From assembly GCA_022793355.1 (NCBI GenBank), contig JAAWCR010000082.1, forward strand, positions 1 to 9,201: a DNA stretch of 9,201 nucleotides. The letters run 5' to 3'. This document shows, one piece after another, positions 1 through 5,803 of this stretch. Below the pieces are notes generated by a model. It did not search any database, had not been told where the DNA came from, and was given only the letters and a program-made list of their open reading frames with translations. Position 1 is the stretch's first letter, and every line of letters starts with the position of its first letter. The DNA comes from Lawsonibacter sp. (GTDB lineage Bacteria > Bacillota > Clostridia > Oscillospirales > Oscillospiraceae). A program made the translations under genes and the position numbers.

Positions 1-1683
1 ATTGTCACCGGCGTATCCCTGTGCCTGTTCTACGTGGCCTTTTATCAGGGCTGGGGGACCTTCGCCCGGTGGTTTAAATCCATCCAGAGCGCGGTGGAGC
101 TGCCCGACCCGCAGGTGCGGGGCTATACCACCCTGCTGCTGGCCCACGTGACCTTCAACATCCCCTATGTGATTCTCAACGTGGCCCCCAAGCTGCGGCA
201 GATGGACCGCAACCTGATGGACGCGGCCCAGGACCTGGGCTGCACCTGGATGCAGGCCTTTTGGAAGGTGATGCTGCCCGAGATCAAGCCGGGCATTGTC
301 TCAGGCGCCCTCATTGCCTTCACCATGTCCATTGATGATTTCATCATCTCCTACTTCACCGCCGGGTCGGCCAGCTCCACCCTGGCCATGACCATCTACG
401 GCATGACCAAGAAGCGGGTCACTCCGGAGGTTAACGCCATCTCCACCCTGCTGTTCCTGTCGGTGCTGGTGCTGCTGGTGCTGTCCAACGTAAAAGAGGT
501 GCGGCAGGAGGCCCGGGAGCGGCTGGGGGCGGCCCGGAAGCCCACCGCTCTGGAGCGGGCCCGGCAGAAATTTGCCGAGCCCCGGTATCTCTGGGCCCGC
601 CGGGGACTGGCCGGGGCGCTGGCCTGCGTATTTATCGCGTCGGTGAGCTTTCTCAGCTATGCCACCGGCTCCCGGCCCGTCGTCAACGTCTGCTCCTGGG
701 GGGAGTACATTGACGAGGCGCTTATTACCCAATTTGAGGAGGCCACCGGCATCCGGGTGAACTACCAGACCGCCGAGAGCAACGAGGCCCTGTACTCCCT
801 GCTGAAGAGCGGGGGAGCGGACTACGACGTGATCGTCCCCTCGGACTATATGATTGGCCGTCTCATTGCCGAGGACATGCTGGAGCCCCTGGACTACAGT
901 CAGATTCCTAACTTTTCCCTCATTGACGATCGGTTTAAAAACCTGTCCTACGACCCGGAGAACCGCTACACCGTCCCCTATACCTGGGGCACCTTGGGGA
1001 TCATCTACAACACCAACCTGGTGGAGGAGGAGATCACCAGCTGGAGGGCGCTGTATGACGACAAATACGCCGGAAATGTGCTGCTGATCAACAACTCCAG
1101 AGACGCCATCGGCGAGGCACTGTTCTGCCTGGGGTACTCGGTGAATACCACCGACGAGGCGGAGATTCGGGAGGCCTTTGCGCTGGTGGCCGACGCCAAC
1201 CGCCGGGGAGTGTTCCAGGGCCGGGTGATGGACGAAATCTTTTTGAAGATGGAGGGCGGCAACGCCGCCATTGCTACCTACTACGCCGGCGATTATCTGT
1301 CCATGGCGGACAACCAGGCGGAGGGGGTGGACCTGGCCTTTGTCATCCCGGAGGAGGGCTCCAACTGGTTTGTAGACGCCATGTGTATGCTGAAGGACGC
1401 CCCCCACCAGCGGGAGGCCCACATGTGGATCAACTTCATCGCCTCCACCGAGGCCAACCTGGCCAATATGGACTATATCTGGTACGCCTCCCCCAACCGG
1501 GAGGCCCTGGAGCAATATCCCGCCTACTATGAGGAGCTCTACGGCGAGGAGCTGGACCGGTCGGTCTATGAGATTATGGCCGCCCCGCCCGAAACCCTGG
1601 AGCGCTGCGAGGCCTATCGCAACCTGCCGCCTGAGACCCTCAACCTGTACAAGAGCCTGTGGACCCAGATGGGAGTTTCCTGA
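1..1683 (+). CDS. potCD: Fused spermidine/putrescine ABC transporter permease and substrate-binding protein (PotC-PotD), 5' end outside window
   Basis: The frame is open from base 1, so the gene starts upstream; 560 codons are visible and about 110 N-terminal permease residues are missing by comparison with E. coli PotC. In-window residues 1-165 are the second half of a PotC permease: membrane helices and the cytoplasmic EAA loop (about 73-98, with DAAQDLG and LPEIKPG) that contacts the ATPase PotA. A charged linker (165-200) leads to an extra helix (about 201-222). Residues 227-560 are a PotD-type binding protein (SWGEY near its start, ESNE, VPSDY, PYTWG, and WFVDA, whose Trp and Asp match polyamine-contacting residues in PotD). 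No lipobox Cys is seen; the extra helix would place the binding domain outside and tether it to the permease. The role is polyamine import, presumably with PotA and PotB encoded upstream. Such fusions are known in Firmicutes. The family is certain; spermidine versus putrescine preference is not. Confidence 0.93.
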   Translation: MVTGVSLCLFYVAFYQGWGTFARWFKSIQSAVELPDPQVRGYTTLLLAHVTFNIPYVILNVAPKLRQMDRNLMDAAQDLGCTWMQAFWKVMLPEIKPGIVSGALIAFTMSIDDFIISYFTAGSASSTLAMTIYGMTKKRVTPEVNAISTLLFLSVLVLLVLSNVKEVRQEARERLGAARKPTALERARQKFAEPRYLWARRGLAGALACVFIASVSFLSYATGSRPVVNVCSWGEYIDEALITQFEEATGIRVNYQTAESNEALYSLLKSGGADYDVIVPSDYMIGRLIAEDMLEPLDYSQIPNFSLIDDRFKNLSYDPENRYTVPYTWGTLGIIYNTNLVEEEITSWRALYDDKYAGNVLLINNSRDAIGEALFCLGYSVNTTDEAEIREAFALVADANRRGVFQGRVMDEIFLKMEGGNAAIATYYAGDYLSMADNQAEGVDLAFVIPEEGSNWFVDAMCMLKDAPHQREAHMWINFIASTEANLANMDYIWYASPNREALEQYPAYYEELYGEELDRSVYEIMAAPPETLERCEAYRNLPPETLNLYKSLWTQMGVS

Positions 1684-1716
1684 GACCGGCGGGCAGGTCT
1701 TGCCCAACTCCCGTCT

Positions 1717-1751
1717 AAACGGCGGCCGCCCCAAAAGGGCGGCCGCCGTTT
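1717..1751 (+). terminator. Rho-independent-type terminator of potCD
   Basis: A perfect 15-bp stem (1717-1731 with 1737-1751) encloses a 5-nt loop, CAAAA. The stem is almost all G/C with AAA/TTT at its base. It lies 33 bp after the potCD stop codon. The T tract is short (GTTT), so termination relies mainly on the very stable stem; the A-run on the other side makes it potentially bidirectional. Confidence 0.8.
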
Positions 1752-1852
1752 CTGCTGTTCGGGGCCGCGGCGCATTAGCGTCCGGTGGGCTAAACAACTG
1801 TTTTGTAAGGGAAAGGGGGATTTTGCGCCGCTCAGGCCGGTAAATCGTGAGC

Positions 1853-1859
1853 TTCGACA
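1853..1859 (-). promoter_or_regulatory. Candidate 0A box (perfect match, reverse orientation)
   Basis: TTCGACA is the exact reverse complement of the 7-bp 0A core TGTCGAA bound by Spo0A in Bacillus. It lies about 110 bp upstream of the predicted spo0A -35 element. A single 7-mer can occur by chance. Its position ahead of spo0A and the second near-match at 1930-1936 make autoregulation plausible but unproven. Confidence 0.45.
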
Positions 1860-1929
1860 GGGCGTGTCTGTCCGGGCGAGCGGATTAAGCTCGCATTTTC
1901 AAGAATAAGTTTTGTTTGTGTAGAAAAAA

Positions 1930-1936
1930 CGTCGAA
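1930..1936 (+). promoter_or_regulatory. Candidate 0A box (6 of 7)
   Basis: CGTCGAA differs from TGTCGAA only at the first base. It sits about 35 bp upstream of the predicted spo0A -35 hexamer, a position suited to activator binding. This is inference from sequence match and location. Confidence 0.4.
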
Positions 1937-1970
1937 TATGCTGATAAAAAGTACCATAAAATACGAAAAA

Positions 1971-1999
1971 TTGACTTGCATATTCTGCCAAAATGTGAT
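1971..1999 (+). promoter_or_regulatory. Predicted sigma-A-type promoter of spo0A
   Basis: The -35 element TTGACT (1971-1976) and -10-like TGTGAT (1994-1999) are separated by exactly 17 bp, with an A-rich tract directly upstream. The -35 matches 5 of 6 consensus bases and the -10 matches 4 of 6. Transcription would start near 2006 and give an 88-nt leader. I saw no convincing sigma-H promoter, the type that drives spo0A induction in Bacillus. Confidence 0.6.
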
Positions 2000-2013
2000 A
2001 GATTGTAGGCGGT

Positions 2014-2056
2014 CGGTGGAAACGCACCGTTAAGAGAGGAAAAGTCGGGAACTTTT
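2014..2056 (+). promoter_or_regulatory. Two hairpins in the spo0A leader
   Basis: Within the predicted 5' UTR are two perfect short stems: CGGTG/CACCG (2014-2018 with 2025-2029, 6-nt loop) and AAAAGT/ACTTTT (2040-2045 with 2051-2056, 5-nt loop CGGGA). They precede the ribosome binding site at about 2081-2086. They match no riboswitch class I recognise. They could affect mRNA stability or translation, or be incidental. Confidence 0.35.
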
Positions 2057-2093
2057 ACTGGCTGATACATTTCGAAACGAAAGGAGAATAATA

Positions 2094-2855
2094 ATGGAAA
2101 GCGTGAAACGAATCATTATAGCGGACATGGGAACGGAATTTCGAAAAAGCCTGATTCGTACACTGGCCGATGAGTCTGACTTTCAGATTGTCGGTGAGAC
2201 GGGAGACGGTCCCGAGCTGCTGCGGCTGACGCGGGAGCTTCAGCCGGACGCGCTGGTGATGGAGATGGTGCTCACGGGAATGGATGGCCTGGACGTTTTG
2301 GACGAGCTGGCCAAGCTGCGGGTCCGGCCCAAGGTGTTGATTCTGTCGAGCTATATCAAGGGCGCCATGGTAGAGGCGGCGGCCGCGAGGGGTGCGGACT
2401 TCTTTGTAACCAAGCCCTGCCGGGTCTCTGTGATTGGGCAGCGGCTGAGACAGCTGACGGCTGCGGGCGACCTGGAGCCGGAGCAGGACGACAGCCCCAC
2501 GCTGGAGGCTCAAGTGACCGCCATTATCCATGAGGTAGGCGTTCCCGCCCACATCAAGGGCTACCAGTATCTTCGGGAGGGCATTATTATTGCGGTCAAC
2601 GATATGGACGTGATTAACGCGGTGACCAAGGTGCTCTACCCCGAGGTGGCCAAGCGCTTCGGCACGACGCCCAGCCGGGTGGAGCGGGCGATTCGCCACG
2701 CCATTGAGGTGGCCTGGGACCGGGGCGACCTGGAGACGCTGCAAAAGTATTTCGGCTATACCGTCTCCAACACCAAGGGCAAGCCCACCAACAGCGAATT
2801 TATCGCGATGATTGCCGACCGCATCCGGCTGTCCCGGAGAAAGAGCAACGCCTGA
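2094..2855 (+). CDS. spo0A: Sporulation master regulator Spo0A with atypical receiver
   Basis: This 253-residue protein has the usual Spo0A length and two-domain plan. The ATG follows AAAGGAG by 7 nt. Residues 1-120 form a CheY-like receiver and about 145-253 the Spo0A DNA-binding domain, which is nearly identical to the Bacillus protein over long stretches (VPAHIKGYQYLREG, TKVLYP, the recognition region SRVERAIRHAIEVAW, KPTNSEFIAM). The domain binds 0A boxes (TGTCGAA) to activate sporulation genes and repress growth-phase genes. The receiver is odd. The phosphorylated Asp (D56 in Bacillus) is Glu57 (codon GAG, 2262-2264); one of the two acidic-pocket Asp residues is Met12 (IADMG); and the Pro four residues after the phosphosite is Thr61. 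The lysine of the KP motif (VTKPC) and a Ser at the Thr/Ser switch remain. Activation may therefore not follow the usual phosphorelay. The preceding gene is a polyamine transporter, not spoIVB as in many relatives. Identity is very secure. Confidence 0.97.
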   Translation: MESVKRIIIADMGTEFRKSLIRTLADESDFQIVGETGDGPELLRLTRELQPDALVMEMVLTGMDGLDVLDELAKLRVRPKVLILSSYIKGAMVEAAAARGADFFVTKPCRVSVIGQRLRQLTAAGDLEPEQDDSPTLEAQVTAIIHEVGVPAHIKGYQYLREGIIIAVNDMDVINAVTKVLYPEVAKRFGTTPSRVERAIRHAIEVAWDRGDLETLQKYFGYTVSNTKGKPTNSEFIAMIADRIRLSRRKSNA

Positions 2856-2859
2856 GCCC

Positions 2860-2888
2860 TTGTCTTTGCGCCCGAAATCTGCTATAAT
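2860..2888 (+). promoter_or_regulatory. Strong extended -10 promoter ahead of the TSCPD gene
   Basis: The -35 TTGTCT (2860-2865) and a perfect TATAAT (2883-2888) are separated by 17 bp. A TG dinucleotide one base before the -10 (2880-2881) makes it an extended -10 promoter. It begins 4 bp after the spo0A stop codon. The predicted start is near 2895. No terminator separates spo0A from this promoter, so spo0A transcripts may also read into the next gene. Confidence 0.75.
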
Positions 2889-2907
2889 CCAGTATAGTCC
2901 CGAGAAA

Positions 2908-2934
2908 CGGCGAAACGCGTCGAACCTTGTCGAA
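2908..2934 (+). promoter_or_regulatory. Phased array of 0A-box-like sites
   Basis: Three 7-mers start exactly 10 bp apart: CGGCGAA (2908, 5 of 7), CGTCGAA (2918, 6 of 7) and TGTCGAA (2928, perfect). Tandem 0A boxes with a 10-bp period are the known arrangement for side-by-side Spo0A binding, for example at the Bacillus abrB promoter. The array covers about +14 to +40 of the predicted transcript, so binding would most likely block transcription of the following gene. Confidence 0.6.
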
Positions 2935-2966
2935 GAGGGGCAAAATTGGAAAGAGAGGCGAGAAAG

Positions 2967-3209
2967 ATGACGATTCAGTATACGCCGCGGGGAACCTGTT
3001 CCCGGGCGTTTCAGATCGAGGTGGACGGGGGAGTCATCCAGTCCGTACAGGTGACCGGCGGCTGCGACGGCAATCTGAAGGGCCTGTCCTCCCTGTTAAA
3101 GGGGATGAAGGTGGAGGAGGCCATTCAGCGCATGGAGGGCATCCGCTGCGGCATGAAGCCCACGTCTTGCCCTGACCAGCTGGCTCAGGCCCTGAAAACA
3201 GCCCTGTAA
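2967..3209 (+). CDS. TSCPD-domain protein, TIGR03905 type, function unknown
   Basis: This 80-residue protein is a full-length match to my memory of the small stand-alone TSCPD family: GTCS at 9-12, TGGCDGNLKG at 30-39, GIRCG at 58-62, and the name-giving TSCPD at 66-70. Four cysteines (11, 33, 61, 68) are at the positions expected for the family and suggest metal or redox chemistry. A related domain occurs at the C-terminus of some B12-dependent ribonucleotide reductases, but the role of the free-standing version is not established. ATG 2967 is preferred because it gives the family's usual N-terminus; AGAGG lies 9 nt upstream. An in-frame TTG at 2946, with AGAGGGG just before it, is a weaker alternative. 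It lies directly downstream of spo0A with its own promoter and candidate 0A boxes, so Spo0A control is likely. Confidence 0.88.
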   Translation: MTIQYTPRGTCSRAFQIEVDGGVIQSVQVTGGCDGNLKGLSSLLKGMKVEEAIQRMEGIRCGMKPTSCPDQLAQALKTAL

Positions 3210-3241
3210 GCGGGCAAACCGAAACCTTCCTAGAGGATGAA

Positions 3242-3268
3242 ACGGCGCGGCCATTCTGGCCGCGCCGT
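3242..3268. terminator. Bidirectional terminator between convergent genes
   Basis: A perfect 12-bp GC-rich stem (3242-3253 with 3257-3268) has a tight TTC loop; an 11-bp stem with a 5-nt loop is equally possible. A short T run (GTTTT, 3272-3276) follows on the plus strand and CGTTTCATC on the minus strand. It sits 32 bp past the TSCPD stop and 8 bp past the acyltransferase stop, so it can serve both. Confidence 0.78.
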
Positions 3269-3276
3269 CTGCGTTT

Positions 3277-4317
3277 TCAGGTCAGCTTGGAACCCGCCGC
3301 AGGGATCCGGCTGATGAGCCAGGCGAAGGGGAGGGAGAGGAGGAAGAAGGCCAGGGCCAGCAGGGGCACGGACAGGGCGGGGGAGAAGGACAGCACGGTA
3401 ATCCCGAAGCGCCGAAAGACCAGCGTCCATAGGGGGTGAATCAGGTAGACGCCGAAGGCGCAGGCCCCCAGGCTGGAGACCGCCCTGCGGCGGGAGCGCT
3501 CTTCGCTGATGCCCAGCACATAGCGGAACAGGGTGCACAGGGCGGTGGCGGTGAGCAGCACATTGGGGGCGTCATACTGCCGCAGCGGGACCGGGGCGGA
3601 GAGGGCCTCCGAGGGGGACAGGACCGACAGGACCAGGCCGAGAACGCCCAACAGGTACAGGATGTACTCGGAAACCCGGCTGATGGTGTAGTGCCGCAGA
3701 TACCATCCCCCCACGTAGCACCCGACCCAGCAGCCCGATACCAGGTGAACCCGCAGCCGGGCCAGCAGGCCGGCCGCAATGCTGTCCGGCCAGAAGGCGG
3801 TCCACACCGGGAGCAGGGAACCGAACAAAAAGCACAGCCCCAGGAAGTAGCGCAGCTCCCTCTGGCTCGCGGCGGAGGTAAACCGGTGGATAACCGGATG
3901 GAGCAGATAGAGGCCAATCAGGGGGTAGAGTACCCAGAGATGTTGGGAAGTATCGCCCTTCACCACCCGCGCCAGGATATCCAGCAGCCCGCCCGGGGTG
4001 AAATTGCCGCCTGCGCCCTCCAGCAGGGGGGCGGCAGCGGCGTAGACCACGCCCCAGACCACCAGCAGGCAGAAAGCGGGTAGAGCCAGCCCGAGGAGGC
4101 TGGCGGAGATCTGAGGCTTGCCCTCCTCCAGGGCGAACATCCCCCACAGCATAAACAGGGCGGGGATGGCCCAGAGGGTCAGCCCCTCGTAGACGGACAG
4201 GACCGGATGCCGCTGCTCCGCCTGCCCGCCCTGGGCCAGGAGGAGCATGATGGCGCACAGCACTGTAAACGCCCGGAAAAAGCCGGGCCAGCCCAGGTTG
4301 TGATCTCCTTTAGCCAT
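3277..4317 (-). CDS. Acyltransferase family 3 membrane protein, catalytic His apparently absent
   Basis: This 346-residue, highly hydrophobic protein has roughly ten membrane segments, the length and profile of the Acyl_transf_3 (WecH/OafA-like) family, which acylates surface glycans and other envelope molecules. The signature LWVLYPLIGLYLLHPVI (about 127-143) matches the family's HLWFLY..IGLYL..P segment, and a second region (GVYLIHPLWTLV, near residue 300) matches the late conserved helix. In active members the first helix carries an R-x10-H motif. Here Arg15 is present but the residue 11 further on is Leu26, and no His occurs in that helix. The ATG is preceded by GAGGGAA at good spacing. 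It starts 27 bp after the chloride-channel gene stops, so both probably form one operon. Its substrate cannot be told, and it may lack acyltransferase activity. Confidence 0.8.
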   Translation of the reverse strand: MAKGDHNLGWPGFFRAFTVLCAIMLLLAQGGQAEQRHPVLSVYEGLTLWAIPALFMLWGMFALEEGKPQISASLLGLALPAFCLLVVWGVVYAAAAPLLEGAGGNFTPGGLLDILARVVKGDTSQHLWVLYPLIGLYLLHPVIHRFTSAASQRELRYFLGLCFLFGSLLPVWTAFWPDSIAAGLLARLRVHLVSGCWVGCYVGGWYLRHYTISRVSEYILYLLGVLGLVLSVLSPSEALSAPVPLRQYDAPNVLLTATALCTLFRYVLGISEERSRRRAVSSLGACAFGVYLIHPLWTLVFRRFGITVLSFSPALSVPLLALAFFLLSLPFAWLISRIPAAGSKLT

Positions 4318-4344
4318 AGAAAATTCCCTCGTTTCAAACCGTGC

Positions 4345-5604
4345 CTACTCCGCCTTTTTGTCCACCCACTGTGGCTTGAACTTGGAGTAGATGATTTTTT
4401 GCTCGCTGTACAGCCCGTGATAGCCGGACAGCATGTAGGACACCCCGCAGCACAGCGCGTACAGGGGCAGGCCGTTCCCGCCAAAGAGCTCATAGGCCAG
4501 GAAGATAGAGCTCAGGGGGCAGTTGGTGGCCCCGCAGAACGTTGCAGCCATCCCCAGCGCCCCGGAAAAGCTGTGGGGCAGACCCAGAATGGGCCCTGCC
4601 CAGGCGCCGAAGGCGCAGCCGGTAAAGAGGACGGGGACAATTTCGCCGCCCCGGAAGCCGGCCCCCAGGGTGAGTGCAGTGAAAAGGATTTTCAGCACGA
4701 AGGCCTCGGGGATGGTCTCGCCGGCCAGCATCCGGCGGATCACCCCGTCCCCCGCCCCGTTGTAGGTCTGGCTGCCTGCCAGCAGGGTGAGGACCAGCAC
4801 CAGGGTTCCGCCCACCGCCGCCCGGATCAGGGGGTCGGGCAGATATTTGGCATAAAGCTTTGGGGCGGTGTGCATGGCTTTGCAAAATACAATGGACAGC
4901 CCCGCGCACAGCACGCCCAGGGCGGACACCTGAAAGATGGGAACCAGCTCCAGGCCCAGCGGATCAAGGACGGGGTAGCCGTGAATGGCGTGGAGCCCAA
5001 AGGCGTGGGCCACCAGCGCCGAGGTGTAGGAGGACAGCAGGCAGGGCACCATGGCGGCGTAGTACATCCGGCCCACCGTGACCACCTCAATGGCAAAGAC
5101 GCAGGCGGTGAGGGGGGTGCCGAACAGGGCGGAGAAGGCGGCGGCCATGCCGCACATCACCACAATGCGCCCGTCCAGCTCATCCAGCCGCAGCTTACGG
5201 CCCACATAGGCAGACAGGGAAGCTCCCAGTTGAAGGGCGGCCCCCTCCCGCCCGGCGGATCCTCCCACCAGATGGGTGAGGATGGTGGACAGGAAAATCA
5301 GGGGGGCGGTGCGCAGCTTCAGCCGCTCCGCGTCCCGCACCGCCACCAGCACCAGATTGGTGCCCCGGTCCTTCTCCATGCCGCATAAGCGGTACAGCAG
5401 CACAATGGACACGCCGCCCAGGGGCAGCAGCCAGATAAGCCGGGGTTGTTCTCCCCGCAGTTCCGCGGCCCAGTCGATGCCCAGGTGGAAGGCCACCGCC
5501 ACCAACCCCACGATTACACCGATCAGGCAGGAGTAGACCATCCAGCGGACAAAAATCACACACTCATCCGCGTGCTTTCGCAGCGGCTCAGACAGTAAAG
5601 ACAT
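4345..5604 (-). CDS. CLC-family anion channel/antiporter
   Basis: This 419-residue membrane protein has the CLC fold. GREGA (118-122) is the gating-glutamate motif (E120). FGTPLTACVFAIE (161-173) is the helix-H region; E173 matches E202 of E. coli ClcA, but the proton-path E203 is Val174. GGEIVP (319-324) replaces the usual GGIFAP and so puts a Glu (E321) at the anion pathway. The classical GSGIP loop is instead RGTNLV (80-85). No C-terminal CBS domains are present. From memory, a Glu at the GGxxxP position and lack of E203 are seen in fluoride-exporting CLC-F proteins, so fluoride is a possible substrate, but I see no fluoride riboswitch. The start is the ATG at 5604 because AGAGGGGG lies 8 nt upstream; an in-frame start at 5670 has no such site. 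It is transcribed first in an operon with the acyltransferase. Confidence 0.88.
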   Translation of the reverse strand: MSLLSEPLRKHADECVIFVRWMVYSCLIGVIVGLVAVAFHLGIDWAAELRGEQPRLIWLLPLGGVSIVLLYRLCGMEKDRGTNLVLVAVRDAERLKLRTAPLIFLSTILTHLVGGSAGREGAALQLGASLSAYVGRKLRLDELDGRIVVMCGMAAAFSALFGTPLTACVFAIEVVTVGRMYYAAMVPCLLSSYTSALVAHAFGLHAIHGYPVLDPLGLELVPIFQVSALGVLCAGLSIVFCKAMHTAPKLYAKYLPDPLIRAAVGGTLVLVLTLLAGSQTYNGAGDGVIRRMLAGETIPEAFVLKILFTALTLGAGFRGGEIVPVLFTGCAFGAWAGPILGLPHSFSGALGMAATFCGATNCPLSSIFLAYELFGGNGLPLYALCCGVSYMLSGYHGLYSEQKIIYSKFKPQWVDKKAE

Positions 5605-5660
5605 AAAAAAATCCCCCTCTCTCTCCAGGGCCCGCCAGCCCCGCCGCAAAGGATATGGAA

Positions 5661-5689
5661 AGTATAGCACACTCTGGAAGATTTTGCAC
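5661..5689 (-). promoter_or_regulatory. Predicted extended -10 promoter for the CLC operon
   Basis: On the minus strand, TATACT (5661-5666) is preceded by TGC, giving an extended -10. A weak -35 (GTGCAA, 5684-5689) lies 17 bp upstream. Transcription would begin near 5654 and leave a leader of about 50 nt. Confidence 0.6.
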
Positions 5690-5699
5690 CCTAAAATCT
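5679..5699. promoter_or_regulatory. Operator-like 21-bp dyad
   Basis: AGATTTT and AAAATCT (5679-5685 and 5693-5699) form a perfect 7+7 inverted repeat with a 7-bp centre. It overlaps the -35 region of the CLC promoter and lies about 30 bp upstream of the divergent CBS-gene -35. This is the layout of a regulator-binding site. The cognate protein is unknown. Confidence 0.4.
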
Positions 5700-5727
5700 C
5701 TTTTTCCCTGAAAACGCCCCGAACCTC

Positions 5728-5756
5728 TTGTCATGGCTGGGGTTTTATGATATGAT
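5728..5756 (+). promoter_or_regulatory. Predicted sigma-A-type promoter for the CBS/CorC gene
   Basis: TTGTCA (5728-5733) and TATGAT (5751-5756) each match 5 of 6 consensus bases and are separated by 17 bp. The start would be near 5763, about 40 nt ahead of the GTG start codon. No clear terminator other than the 6711-6846 repeat follows, so it may also drive the downstream genes. Confidence 0.7.
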
Positions 5757-5803
5757 GCAGGCGTGTCAAGGTATGTTCAGCCTTGTTAAGGGAGGTTATT
5801 TTT

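Larger units (their letters stand above)
1752..1970. other. Spacer upstream of the spo0A promoter
   Basis: No gene is supported here. The first half is GC-rich and featureless to the eye. A small hairpin (GCGAGC at 1876-1881 with GCTCGC at 1889-1894, 7-nt loop) is followed by ATTTT and could be a weak second terminator. From about 1895 the sequence turns strongly AT-rich up to the spo0A promoter, consistent with an UP-like region. Two 0A-box-like sites lie inside and are listed separately. Confidence 0.5.

Noticed and set aside
301..1797. Long minus-strand open frame (498 codons) opposite potCD
   Set aside because: It is antisense to a strongly conserved transporter gene, is low-complexity (rich in Gly, Val, Leu, His, Gln) and shows no recognisable domain. 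High GC commonly opens such frames.
1900..1940. Sigma-H promoter for spo0A
   Set aside because: GTCGAATAT (1931-1939) fits the sigma-H -10, but no AGGA-type -35 occurs at the required distance; the nearest partial match, AGAA at 1902, is too far upstream.
4207..5388. Long plus-strand open frame (393 codons) opposite the CLC gene
   Set aside because: The translation is Gly/Gln/His-rich with no membrane or domain pattern, while the opposite strand encodes a clear CLC protein with a ribosome binding site.
5605..5670. Upstream start for the CLC protein (22 extra residues)
   Set aside because: The extension runs through the strong AGAGGGGG ribosome site and the predicted transcript start; the ATG at 5604 has the ideal 8-nt spacing.
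5605..5720. Fluoride riboswitch (crcB motif) ahead of the CLC gene
   Set aside because: The roughly 50-nt leader after the predicted promoter, and the sequence further upstream, show neither the conserved crcB core nor its paired elements.
5783..5803. Upstream TTG start for the CBS/CorC gene
   Set aside because: It would overlap the strong AAGGGAGG site at 5788-5795 and has no site of its own; the GTG at 5804 is ideally spaced.
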